Shown here one piece after another: positions 48,971 through 60,000 of a DNA stretch of 60,000 bases. Below the pieces are notes generated by a model, which ran no database searches, was not told where the DNA came from, and was given only the letters and a program-made list of their open reading frames with translations. The position numbers and the translations under genes were made by a program. Location of the stretch: contig NC_079884.1 of NCBI RefSeq assembly GCF_029227915.1, forward strand, positions 20,400,001 through 20,460,000. Direction: 5' to 3'. The DNA comes from Hydractinia symbiolongicarpus. Its lineage: Eukaryota > Cnidaria > Hydrozoa > Anthoathecata > Hydractiniidae. The number at the start of each line of letters is the position of its first letter. The stretch's first letter is position 1.

Positions 48971-50696
48971 ATTTTTGGATATTCGTGCAGTCGTTAGCCG
49001 AGAGTTGAAAATCTCAGCCGATATCCCAAATCAAATATCTGCTCGAGATATTTGATAGTTTCTTTGGCACGCATATTTCGCTTATATATATATAGTTCCT
49101 TTATAAAATTACATGCAATTCAATCATTGGAGAGTTAAAACTAATTAAAAAATAAAGAAGTTATCAAACAAAGGATGTATTATATCGCACTCTACCTTTT
49201 ATTGTTCTTGATAGAAGTATACAAAAGATAAGAAATCAAATGATATGTTTTGGAACAACAAGAAACAAGAAAAACGAAAAAGGCAAAAACAAATAATAAT
49301 CCAATGACGCATGATAAAACAGATATTCAGCGCGGTAAAATCAGATATCGTAATTATTCATTTCTGCCCAATCTTCCTCAAGTATCATCTAGGAACAAAA
49401 TAAACAATAGTGTAGTATCATAATGATGACAGTACAGTATCTTTCCAAGTGAGTCCCATAGCGATTTGATGACTGCGTGAAAATAAAAATAATAACCAGT
49501 GTTAAACATCGTAACATTTAAGCCTAGTTCTCACCAAATGCGTTTATTATTAAACATGTGTTTATTACTAAACTGAATGATTTTATTTTCATCTAAATAA
49601 TTGACCTAAACCTTGTTCATACCCTAGTTTTAATCTCTCTCTTGTCTGCCCATTTCCTTATTTCCATTGTCTACTTTATCATAGAGACAGCTCAGACAGT
49701 GCTTTCTTTGCCACTATTCCTAATTTAGATTTCATCATGTATTATTATTTTCGTTTTTTGTCACTGTCGTTTTTTCTACTCGTGCAGTGCTCTCATGAAA
49801 GCCACTCTCACTTTGAGCATTGGCGGTAAAAACAAAAGATTTCTGTGATGTTGAATAAACTCGTGTTTATTGCATGTAAAATCGTCATGCGTTTATTTTT
49901 AGCATTCTCACCTAAAGTTTAACTTTAAAACTTTTAAAATATACAGTTTGTCAATAAACGCATTGGTGGGAACCAGGCTTACAGTTGTAGTTAACTTTCC
50001 AGCAAAATGAAAGATTGAGGAATATAGCATGTCAAACATGGCTTATTTATGAGAATTATTGCGCCTGCGTGCGTGCTGCGCACTGCGCATGTGTAGCGGA
50101 AACGATAAACATTCGTGCAGAATCGTCAAGAAAATCGATTTCCGACTATCTTCGATTGTAGAAAATTCCGTGTCTCGCTTATTTATATTCGATTCCGCTG
50201 CGCGTCGTCGAATATCACAAGCTCGACTGAATAATAAGCAGATATTTAACAAGGTAAAATCGGATATCCGTAATTATTTAGTCGAGCTTGTAATATTCAA
50301 CGACGCGGAGTCGAATATAAACAAAGCTGAATATCTGTTTTATTATGCACCATTGGAAAGGAATCATTATCTTAAGCGGCGAACCTCTTCATATTTTATT
50401 TTATTTTATTTTGTTTTGTTTTTGTCTTTTTCGTTGTTCTTGTTTCTTGTTGTTTTAAAAGTTCGCGCTTCAGTTATTTTCAGCTACCCATCTGATTGCT
50501 TATCCTTTGTGTACTACTATCGAGAACAATTAGAAGATGGAGTACAATATAATACATTCCTTGTTTAGTTTTAACTCACCATCTGATTGACTTGCAAGTA
50601 ATTTTTTAAAGAAACTATATATATGAAAGAAATATAAGTGCCGCAGAGACTATCGAATATCTCGAGCAGATATTCGATATGGCATATGGAAAAAGT

Positions 50697-50780
50697 GGGA
50701 TGCGGGATGCGGGATGCTGACCGGGACACGGAATGCGGGATGTAGGATGCGGGATTCAAGATGCGGGATGCGGGATGCAA
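50697..50780. repeat. gggatgc heptamer repeat
   Basis: Imperfect array of gggatgc units. An inverse array (gcatccc) lies at 52,588-52,650 in the partner arm. Confidence 0.85.
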
Positions 50781-51517
50781 AAAATCATCGAAATAAAATA
50801 ATGACCGAGCCAATGTTATTTTTCCTCGCATACGAAAAACTTGATAATGAATGAATACATTTTGTTTATTTTTAACAGACTTAACAAAGTATAACGAAAA
50901 ATTTTAACAAGTTCAAAAAAATGTTAATTATGAAAAACACAAAGGATATAGGGAAGGCAACTTTGCTTTAAAAATTTTTAAGTGGGTAGAAAGGATATCC
51001 TTCAAAAAGGGATTACTTCTGGCTGGTATTAATCAGTACAAATAATAACCAAAATTAATTTCTGACCTTTTGAAAGAATTTTCAAACTTTATATAAGCAT
51101 ATTTCAATAATAAAGTGAACCAAGTCAATTTCGTTTCCATGGAATTATCAATAAAAAGACAAAAGACAAAATGAAACACTGTGTGAAGAGCGCGATTACG
51201 ACATATTTTTCTTCTTCTTCAAAGTTGCAATGGTCCACCTACTCATTTTATATTTTACTCATATATTTTATGTATAACAATCAATCATATTTACAAATAG
51301 TTCTATCAAAGAAGTTGCTCGCGTGTTTTTTGATGATGAAAAAAAAAGATTTTGCAGAAGCATTCATTTCTTTCGTTATGGTACACAGCAAATGATCAAA
51401 AAAGTTGCGCGAAATCAAATCGAAACCAAAATATACCATGTGCATAGAAACCAGGTTCCTTGAAGAAAAAAATGTCTAGACGTAGGTGAAAGTTGGGCTG
51501 TCTATAACACAGTAGTC

Positions 51518-51683
51518 GTTAGCCCGTGAAAAAATCCACGGGTTCGCCCGTCCTTTAAATTTACCCGTAGCAAAATAGATAAAAATATATCGCATTTGAT
51601 ATTTGTGTTTCCGTAGCACGATATTCTAACTCAGCGGGGGGTCCGCGCAGAGACAGACAGACGAAGGCTATTATTATAGAGAC
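51518..51683 (+). repeat. Dispersed repeat family copy
   Basis: Has ccacgggttcgcccgtcctt, then gtgtttccgtagcacga, then agacagacagacgaaggcta and ttattatagagac, in the same order as the copy at 31,511-31,634. It lies inside the foldback locus. A partial copy with the right end only is at 29,700-29,752. Confidence 0.75.
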
Positions 51684-52479
51684 TCGCGGTATTTTTTTAA
51701 GCACACGCTCAAGTGGAGAGCAATCAATTCATCAATAAATAGTAGTTACCTGTGTAGCGCAAAACCACATAAATTCAAAATGTGTAAAATCGTGCCCAGT
51801 TCAAAAGCTAAATCCAAAAACCAGTTACAAAATCATGTCCATTAGAACAATCAAAATGTGTTCAAAATCAAAATTCTAAAATCCAATTACAAAATCGTGT
51901 CCAGTAGAATAATCGAAATGCGTTTAAATCCAGAATCGAGTTTCACAATACAAAATAATATTCACAATGATAAAAATAACAGCTTGCAATCATAAAACGC
52001 CTCAAACACACTACACTGGCAAACTATTTGCGCGTGATTAATTTTTCTAATCATTTTGATCGGAAGACCGTAATTTGTAGCGCGGATAGTTGAAAAACGA
52101 GAAAACGAGATGCAGAGTTGTGTCTACCTTCTATATCCTATAAGCTGTGAAAACCTGGTTTTTACTTCTGGTTTTTATTAAAAAGAAAAAGGGAAATTTG
52201 TATTTACGAAAATTTTCTTTTTCTTACTCAATGAAAAAAACACTTACACATAGACTTGTTTCTGTTTCTCAGAGTGTATAGCTCGAAAGCACTACTTTTT
52301 CAGATCGGAGGCATTTACATTTGTTGATTGACCTTCACCTCGCCAAAGGATACTTAAAAGTTCAATGTCAAACAAGTTGTTTCGTAGGTTCACCAACCAA
52401 GCGAAAAAAAATCAAGTCATGCATTTCTAACTGTTACATTCTTTTTAGAAAAATTCCGGCGTAGTATATTATAATGTAA

Positions 52480-52535
52480 TTATATTGTCTTATATAATAT
52501 ATATATAATTATATTATATTATATTACATTATAAT
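52480..52535. repeat. AT-rich palindrome
   Basis: ttataatgtaattatatt is followed after a TA-rich spacer by its inverse ending in acattataa. Probably another short foldback unit. Confidence 0.7.
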
Positions 52536-52739
52536 GTCTACGCGATGATCGGTAACGGCATGGTCAGTATTTTATTTCGATGAATTTTTTGCATTTCGCA
52601 TCCCGCATCCCGCTTCGTTCATCTCTCATCCGGCATCCCGCATTCCACTTTTCCGATATGCCATTCGTTATCGGATATCTGTTGAGATATTCGACTCTCG
52701 GCTAACGACTGCACGAATATCCAAAAATTTTGTGGCTGT

Positions 52740-54399
52740 TAAAAAAGATTTTTTTGTTCGTCTCTCCTTTAAAGAAAAAATAATTACAAATCTGTTTTTA
52801 AAATTCAAAAATACTTTTTGCCCTTACAACCCTCTTAAGCAAAATATGCAAAAAGTTTCCGCGTAGAAAAACACAACGTGCTATGTAGCTCTCTTTCGGC
52901 GGGGCACGATGATGATTTTAAAAGTCCATGTAATGAAAATAACAACGTTTTCATTTGAACATTTTTTTCACATTACCTGCATCCAGAAATATTACTGATA
53001 CTAAAACATTCTAACAATTTTTACATGCAATTAATTGAATATACTTCTTTTCGGAAGAAAAATCAAAAGTATATTTCGCACAAAAAGAATCTAAATTATT
53101 TATTAATTTTTAGTTGCTTTTTCGGATTTTATAAACAATGTTAAAGTTACATATCCAGACTCGATAAAGGTGAAAAGACCTCAGGATGCTAATGCAACGG
53201 AAGTGGTCAAAATATGTTATTAAACAAACGCATTTCAGTAAACAAAAACCGAAAAAGGTTTTTCAATATTAAACAACAAGTTTATAAAAACAGTAATTTG
53301 AGGTATAAAGCTGGATTTACAACGAGAATACCACGTTTTGTATCGCTATGCATTACTTTGATATTATTGGTTGGCTAAAAAGATATCTTTTATTAATTAT
53401 TATCTTGTTCAGATAACTTCAAATCAACTAATTTTCTTACGAAAAACTTATATTATTATTTTCATTGGTAATCCAGCTTAGAAGATTCAAACGCAACTTT
53501 TTAATGGTCATACTGTAAATAATGGTAGGTAATAAATGTAAACAAACCAAATATTTTACCTTAACTACTAAAACCTGACAAAATAATCTATACATGTAGG
53601 CCCCCTGAAATGATTTAGAAAGTGGAGGGTTCAATATAGTGAATAAGGATAGTCGCACCATAGCTGAAACTGCCTTAATATTTTTTTGAAATTTAACACT
53701 TCCGGGCTAATTGCTATTCAGGTTTAAAGGTTTACTGTGTTAAGAAGAAGAAAAAATGTTTTCTAAGCTATTAAAGCTGCCTCTGAAAATCAGAAGCGTG
53801 GAGTACCTCCCTATTGTTGTCGGACCTTCTATGACAGCATAAATTCGTTTCACATTACATACCAACAATTTCTTCAAAGCGAATTCGAAGTTACGCAATA
53901 GAATTTACTCTTGTTCTATTGTTTGAATATTACAAGTACGCAACGAATCTTCCGTTTTCAGAAGTATGTCTAGAGAATTTCAACTTGGTGTGAAAATCAA
54001 AGAAGAATTCATGCGGCACATCAAGGATATTGAATACAAAAGAAGTTTTTTTCAGTTGGTCGTCTGCATTACACATCCTGTTTTTCATTTAACTTGTAGA
54101 AGGCGGCTTCAACACTAAATGTAACATAAAAAGTTGTTTTGATTATTATTTGTGGTCTAACAAAAGACTCGTGGGTTTTTTTTGAACTTGTCGATTCACG
54201 AATTGAACGCTGCTTACTTTATCAGACTAAAAAATTAGAACGAAACCAGTTAATAGCCGGTGGCAAACCCATGAGGAGTTTTGTTCTTCGTATATATTTC
54301 GTGCATCTTTTACATAAAATAGCGACAGTCATTTCAACAGCCATAAAAGAAATCTTTATATGCTGTTTCTAATGAAAAAATATATTTCCATATACTTAC
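52740..54399. other. Presumed 3' region of the TRP gene, last exon unresolved
   Basis: Minus-strand exon 54,682-54,400 leaves phase 1. No convincing next exon was found. The nearest acceptor-like tract (ctaattttttag, near 54,220) would add one codon and a stop, which is possible but weak. A plus-strand 50-codon frame starting near 53,966 has no support. Confidence 0.4.
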
Positions 54400-54682
54400 A
54401 CTTTGGTAGATATCTGTTCATATATTCTTGCTTTTGATAGATTTCTTTTAAGCCTGTTTTCAGTCCTTTCCCAAATGCGTCTTGTTTACCTTCCACGCTA
54501 CCTGTTGTATTCAAAACAGATTCGAGGATAGACATTTGACTTCTTCTGTCATTCTGATGATATTTTTCTTCAATCTCATGGACGACATTTTCAATTCCAG
54601 TCAAGCGTCTTTCAGCGATATGAAGATTAGAAAGCGCATTGTCAAGTTTATGATACTCTTCTATATTCTCTGATGTAACGAC
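54400..54682 (-). CDS. TRP gene, C-terminal helical exon
   Basis: Starts phase 0 after a cattag acceptor. Reads EYHKLDNALSNLHIAERRL and IENVVHEIEEKYHQNDRRSQ, a heptad-like pattern suggesting a coiled coil, and ends in phase 1 at GTAAGT. Confidence 0.7.
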
Positions 54683-57600
54683 CTAATGAAAGATGTCAAG
54701 AAAAACGTAGGGAATTCAGAATTCTGACAGCAAGATACATTCAAAAGACAAAAAAAGACAGGCAAGATAATATGATTGTTATTTCTTACCAACATTATTT
54801 CGCACAATCTTCCAATAAGGACTGGGCATATGAGAGCAAATGTTTAATCGCTCGGCCCTGCATTCAACTCGTTTTTTTTTCAAAAAACTACCGTACGTCT
54901 GAAAAACTTATTAACAATACCATAAGATATCTTCAGTGACCTCAAGGATTTCGGTTTTTTGATTGGTTGTTATTAAACCGTTGGGTGTCGATGTGTACTC
55001 CAGTACTGCAAACATCTTGGTTTTAAGTAAAAGCTTTTCTAATACTCCACAACAGTTTAGAATGGACATATATAACACATGTATTTTTTACATACTACGA
55101 AAAACGAGTCCTGTGATACACAATATGGACATCGTCATTTCGTGTATCCTTAACATGAAGTAGCGAGCCGGCTATGATTTTGAGCAAAAACAAAGGGAAA
55201 GATACTTACCAGAGGATTGCAGCTTTTTTTATAATAAGAAGCAAGTTTAGCTTTATCTCTTTTGCTCAAATTCTTCTCCAGTTGCAACACAACAGAGGCT
55301 TGTAGTAAAGAGGCTTCTGCAACACATTGTCTGAAGTTTGTCGTGAATTTTGACGTAATTAACGCCACAAAAACCGCAAATAATATAAATGTTCCAAACA
55401 CGTGGAAAAGAGCAATCAAAATTTGTCCTGTAATTTTCTCTATCAACGCATACTCATATATAAGTTCTTGACCAAGCGATGATTCGTATACAGTGTAAAT
55501 CTAAAACAAACAGTATTTTAACAACAGTCTGTAAAAACGTCGGCCTAACAATGTCGGCAGTAGTTTTTAATAGGGAAAAATATGAGTCACTTTTTCACTG
55601 ACCAACCTTTAATAACACAGTTTTCCAACTATATTTAAGATAATTCTTTTTTTTCTCTAAGCTAGGACAGAATTAAAAATGTATAAATAACATTGAAATA
55701 AGAAATCAAACAAGCAAAATAAATTCAATCCCCTTTTCATATCAAAAATAGTCGATAGCCCATAGAAAATCCACTGAGGCAGAAGAACAATAAAATAGGT
55801 CGCAGATTTAAGGAATTTTAAAGACGTCAGCAGTGTATATACTTCCATGATTTAGAAATTTGTTAACCCGTTGCATCCATTATTTCCACCCGTCTTAATT
55901 TTATTTGGTCATAAACTTAAAAGTGTGCAGCAATGGCTTCATAAATGTTTTTTAAAAACATTGACGTCAATCTAACATATAGACGTTGCAACGTAACGTC
56001 AAAAAAACTAATCTGTCACTTGGCAATTAAGATATAGTTTCTCGCTTATTTTCAAGGGAAAAAAATGCATGTCAAATTTCCCCTCAAAAAATACACTGAA
56101 ATTATTAGAAGGGACTCTGGAACAATCCACGTAAGCGGAGGAACAATGTTTAAAATAAAAGTTGGTTTAAGAGTTTTGATAACGTCAACATTATATTCAC
56201 AAGCAATTTATTTTAAGAAGTTTGTTATTATAGGGTAAATTTAGGCTAATATAGGTTCTCGACGTCATTCAACTGATATGAGGATGCCAACAAACTATCT
56301 TACTGTTCTATAGTATTTTTATATTTTTATGGATGTGTTTATTCAAAGAATTGTTTCTTATGAGGAACAATACAATATTCATATTCCAGTCACTTACTAT
56401 TGTATCAAGGTTATTTAAAGTTTGAAACGTGTCTATGTTAATGAATGTACTGCCAATATTAAAAGAAGTCGTCGTGTTGCTTGAATTGACCAGTACCCGA
56501 TCAATTTTTTTCTGACCGTTGCTATCGCCGAACATCAGCCAGAATGCAGCTACAAATGGGACAAATAACTGTAGGTACAGAAACGTGATTTGGATAAATG
56601 ATGTGATGGCGAGACCTAAATTGAAAATATTACGTAAAATAAAACAGCGATGCGCAGGCATGCACGCACACTGGCGCATATCTGTAGTTGTTGCATTTAC
56701 ACTGTTTTCTTTTGTGGTAGCGGATATATGTTAGAAAGAGGACCAGATTTCTAAAATTTTCCTTATGTTTTAATATGAGTTTTGAATCATACCGTTTTGA
56801 GATTGAGATTTTTATCATATTATTTAGCTGAGGACAGTCAAAACACGGACATGACGTCACGTCTGTTGCCATGGTGGTCCATCGGTTACTTGGTGGTGGT
56901 CAGGGGGGAAAATCAGACATGCTTTCTCTTTAAAGAAACCTAGTAACAACTCACACTAAAGACTTTCTTATTTGTAACATATCGTATCGAAAATATGTTT
57001 CATCGTTCTGACTTTTTTCAGTTTCAAAAATATACATGAAGACATTTCTTAAAAGAATGACATCCTTAATTTATTCAAAAAACAAATTCTCCACCATTGT
57101 GCTATGAAACATTTTTGTGTGAAGTTTCGCAGCAATACGATTCATTACTTTTATATGTCTGTGGGCTTTTATAAGTTATTTTTTTAGATTTTAGATTTAA
57201 ATTGATACTAATTTTTCTTAACATTTGTACGCCTTATTTCTTTGAATTTGCGGATTTTTATGTTTTATAACTTAGCATTGCAAAAATTGCGACTTTTATT
57301 GCCATTAAGCTAACCTACACCACGCTCAAAGTATGTCCTGTACAATCTAGCTATCGGCTGCAGAGTACCAGTCAATTCATCCTGCTTGGCAATTTTGAAA
57401 AACAAATAAAAAAAATTTCAGTCTAATTCTACTTTAAAAACATTTTTACTTGCCTATTAACCAAATGAAAAAATGACAGTTCTTAGGGTATTTTTCTGTT
57501 GGAAAAAATCTTTTTTTATTTTGTGACGCCAATGTACGGTGAAATGGCAAGATACTTCGTCCCTGTAACAATAATGGACAGGGCGGGTAAATGTGCAAAG

Positions 57601-60000
57601 AGGGCGGGTGAATGTGTAAAGAGGGCGAATGAATGTGAAGAGGCCCAACCATACCAACCAACCATCGAAACTGAGACATAAGCTGAAACGCTATCCCAAT
57701 TCAACTCTGATGGAACATATTATTAAAAAGTGAATTGACAAAGTTGAAGTAAGTTTTATATTTTCTATCTTGCTTGCTTTTTTGCTGGAGCCTGGCATGA
57801 TTAAGTTTAGTTAGTTTAGTTAGTTTAGTTTTGAATCAATCCGAGCTCTCAAACACACCGACATATATACTTCGTGCTAGTTAAATAGTAGTTCCAGATA
57901 TCACAGAATGTTAAACTTACTGGCTATTTTAAGGAACACAGCAAAATATCGGAATCGGATACAAATTTTTAAGACACGAGCGAACGAGACTAGCATTCCC
58001 AAACCAAACACACATTTATGTGCGATAAACATTCCAGTTTCGTCGAGTAACATGTCTAAAACTCGTGTGATGATGATGGCAGCTAAAATGATCAACATAA
58101 TCCACTCATAAGCAAACCAAAATTTCTCTCTTCCTGCTAAACTTGGTACAGAACGAATCCTTTCTGTTTCAGATTCTAAATTTTCTCGATCACCTGGCCA
58201 CGCAGGATGGCAGTTCAGGTAATTAGATCGAACCAAATGTTGTCTCCATTCAACCCAGGCTCTGTGATACTTAATTGCATCTTTCTTCACAGCAAAATCC
58301 TAAAAACATAAGAAAATAGTCTCAAAAGCAATCAAATTATCTACCCTGGAACATTTCTAGCACGTGTTCAATACATTAAAACAAAAAATAACAAACTGTA
58401 CTATTTTTAGTAGATTATTCTTAAACACGTGTAGAAACAAACTTCACCTTATAAAAGAAATAGCTGGCAAAAATAATTATCAACGCCTCTGGTACAATTT
58501 TCCATGCATATTTATCATAGGGTTTATAATATTCTCTTTCCTTGCTGTCACTGAATGTAGAAGCAAGAATAAGCCAGCAAGTCAAGTAGAGGAAGGTTAT
58601 GAACAACTTTCGCAGAGTGTCGTTTCTACCAAACAAATTCCACTTGACTTCAATCGCTTTCTGTATGACAGGATGCATTATCAAGTTGATATCTTCATAT
58701 ATTGTGATGATCTAAATACAAAAACAATTCGGTTCATTACCAGCGTATAGTTCATCTAACAAGTCGTGTTCATTAAAAGCGCTGGTGCGACGCTTTATTT
58801 AGGTTTTACGGTTAAGGGACGCAATAAATTTCCCGTTTTTTTCAGTCGTTTTTATAAGGAATTCCATTGCACAGTGATGATTATCCTATCCTATCCTAAA
58901 CGTCCTAAAAGTTGTTACAATGATACGACTATTTACATGCTTTGTTTACTTTCGTGAATGTTAATTTTACCTCCAATGGGCTTTTAGATACCATGGCAGC
59001 CTTCCCCTTTGTATTGCTTTCCAAATAGCTTAAATACATTTCACTTCGTTTCGACGACATATTTGTTATAATGAGTTGATAAAGTGCTCGATTCGCAACA
59101 TGTGGCATTTTTTCTAACAAGTGACCAATCAGAGAATTTCCTTCACTGTCATAAACTCCGGCAGGTGCACCAATATCCAGCAAAAATTTTGCGGTTTCAA
59201 TGCTTCCTAAATAACAGTTAATATTATATTTTATTTCGTAAAATTTCTTACTAAGGAATTAGGGTCAACAGCTGATGAACCACAGCTAGTGGGTTACAAC
59301 CAACCTACATTCTTGCACCCTTATATCTGGAGGTGAGGGGAGGGGATATGGTGAGGGGTACAAAATGCACGCGGCAACTTTTATTAGGTATAACACTGCA
59401 TGACACTAGTAGTTGTTTTGACTTTTTCTAACTTTAATATAAATCCTGATAATTTTCTGGAATTTTCCATCATTTTATTGGCATTAAGTGTACCCAACCA
59501 ATTGTCAACAGGAGCATTGTTACGTTGTTATGTTTCTTTATATGCTAATGAAAGTCGTTACCAAGAATATATGCCAGTCAATGTATATAATGCAGTTGTT
59601 CCATCATTGTCACAAGGTACAGCCCATAAGCATTTCTAGTCCAAGACACGTGCGACACGGACCAATGAAGCACAGGTATATTAGGGTTTAAATTATAGCT
59701 TACTTACTTAAGGATTTTGAATTTTTTAAATTGTGGGAAACCTTCCATGCAGGAACAGGCGATATATCCGCTATTCAGTTAGAAAGTATCGCATTATACA
59801 GGTAATTCTAGACTGTAGCCAGAAGCCGTTGTACCTTTGACATAAGCTTACCTGATTCTGCAGCTAAAAATAAGACCGTCTTATTCTTCCCATCCCTTTG
59901 AGTGATACTTGCTTGGAATCGAATAAGCATTTTCATGGTCTCTAATGAGTTGAATTTTGCGGCATAATGAATTGGTGTTTGATTGGTATTTTTTGTTTGT
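54400..60000 (-). CDS. Ankyrin-repeat TRP-type cation channel (5' and 3' incomplete)
   Basis: Inferred plasma-membrane cation channel of the TRP superfamily, closest in layout to TRPA/TRPV types. Exons in transcript order: 60000-59852 (cut by the window edge), 59206-58971, 58711-58448, 58299-57921, 56615-56398, 55500-55210, 54682-54400. All phases agree, giving about 606 codons so far. Seen: ankyrin repeats (TPIHYAAKFNSLETMKMLI, TVLFLAAES, IETAKFLLDIGAP), a pre-S1 linker, S1-S4, S5, a pore loop region, S6 and a Gln/Glu/Lys-rich helical tail. The gene runs toward the mosaic gene, so the two are convergent. The N-terminus lies to the right of the window. The sub-family is uncertain because the pore loop is divergent. 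Confidence 0.8.
55210..56615 (-). CDS. TRP gene, S5-pore-S6 exons
   Basis: Exon 56,615-56,398: S5 (FIQITFLYLQLFVPFVAAFW) and a long loop with several N-x-S/T sites. Exon 55,500-55,210 (97 codons, phase 0-0): IYTVYESSLGQEL as the likely pore helix and filter region, S6 (LFHVFGTFILFAVFVALITS), then the start of a cytosolic tail. The usual acidic or Gly-x-Gly filter is not evident. Confidence 0.75.
57575..57645. repeat. About 20-bp tandem repeat, three copies
   Basis: gggcgggtaaatgtgcaaag-type units in the TRP intron between the S4 and S5 exons. Confidence 0.75.
57921..58711 (-). CDS. TRP gene, S1-S4 exons
   Basis: Exon 58,711-58,448: IMHPVIQKAIEVKWNLFGR, the pre-S1 segment typical of ankyrin-TRP channels, then S1 (KLFITFLYLTCWLILAS) and S2 (VPEALIIIFASYFFYK). 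Exon 58,299-57,921: a loop rich in Trp and charges, then S3 (YEWIMLIILAAIIITRVL) and S4 (LGMLVSFARVLKICIRFRYF). As in other TRP channels, S4 is only moderately charged. Confidence 0.8.
58971..60000 (-). CDS. TRP gene, ankyrin-repeat exons
   Basis: The edge exon (60,000-59,852) holds one full ankyrin unit and the start of the next. Exon 59,206-58,971 finishes it (FLLDIGAPAGVYDSEGNSLI) and continues with a helical linker to SPLE. Donors are GTAAGC and GTAAAA. These repeats are a cytosolic protein-binding platform in the TRP family. Confidence 0.8.

Larger units (their letters stand above)
48971..52728. mobile_element. Foldback / long inverted-repeat locus
   Basis: The outermost 35 bp are identical inverted copies (48,971-49,005 and 52,694-52,728; each begins or ends atttttggatattcgtgcag or its inverse). 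Inside, 49,016-49,350 and about 50,690-50,310 form diverged inverted arms of some 350 bp, sharing for example aacaacaagaaacaagaa and ataaaacagatattcagc. A second inverted pair joins 50,640-50,815 with 52,555-52,690 and includes runs of the heptamer gggatgc. At 50,183-50,319 is a further palindrome. No transposase frame was seen. This is best read as a foldback-type element that was partly copied in inverse orientation, or several nested copies of one family. Confidence 0.65.

Noticed and set aside
50059-50568. 169-codon plus-strand frame in the foldback locus
   Set aside because: It spans both arms of an inverted repeat, and the residues mirror the palindrome. No transposase motif.
53960-54115. 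Short plus-strand frame MSREFQLGVKIKEEF...
   Set aside because: Only about 50 codons with no homology I recognise, and it lies opposite the presumed 3' end of the TRP gene.
57446-57704. Overlapping frames on both strands with His-Ser-Pro repeats
   Set aside because: They come from a 20-bp tandem repeat in a TRP intron.

Overview
This window is eukaryotic and AT-rich. Its genes are split by many introns with GT..AG borders, and the rest is dense with decayed transposable elements. The protein families suggest an early-branching animal, most likely a cnidarian and perhaps a hydrozoan: a calcium-channel alpha2delta protein, a secreted apple/LamG/fibrinogen mosaic, an ankyrin-TRP channel, and DIRS-like, Harbinger and pogo transposons. 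The taxon is inferred from gene content only.

I rebuilt the genes by hand from splice borders, reading phase and family motifs. (1) On the minus strand, 2.5-3.4 kb holds the first two exons of a small secreted cysteine-rich protein. (2) On the plus strand, 14,385-29,100 holds a full alpha2delta / VWA-Cache gene. Seventeen exons join without a frame break into 1,052 codons plus stop. It has a signal peptide, a complete metal-binding VWA site, two Cache-like regions and a short hydrophobic tail. (3) On the plus strand, 37,040-48,021 holds a secreted mosaic protein of 811 codons plus stop in ten exons: signal peptide, PAN/apple, Cys-rich linker, a possibly tectonin/propeller-like region, a LamG-like fold and a fibrinogen-type end. 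(4) On the minus strand, from the right edge to 54,400, lie seven exons of an ankyrin-repeat TRP-type cation channel: ankyrin repeats, S1-S6 and a helical C-terminal region. Its 5' end is outside the window and its 3' end was not found.

Between and inside these genes are mobile elements. A decayed non-LTR retrotransposon lies antisense in intron 8 of the alpha2delta gene. Between the alpha2delta and mosaic genes are a HIRAN-like ORF, a pogo-type transposase that has lost its catalytic core, and a DIRS-like gag/RT remnant. Intron 1 of the mosaic gene carries two adjacent Harbinger-derived elements, one with clear TIRs and a TAA target duplication, and its intron 10 carries a TA-flanked MITE. 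Between the mosaic and TRP genes is a large foldback structure with 35-bp identical inverted ends. A tRNA-derived SINE-like sequence, several minisatellites and a dispersed repeat family are also present.

The points most worth checking are: a homologous-looking 62-nt exon in the alpha2delta gene that no reading phase can accept; the hydrophobic tail of the same gene, encoded by the first unit of a minisatellite; the unusual mosaic architecture at 37-48 kb; the paired Harbinger elements; and the foldback locus at 49.0-52.7 kb. I found no operon-like or prokaryotic system and no CRISPR array.
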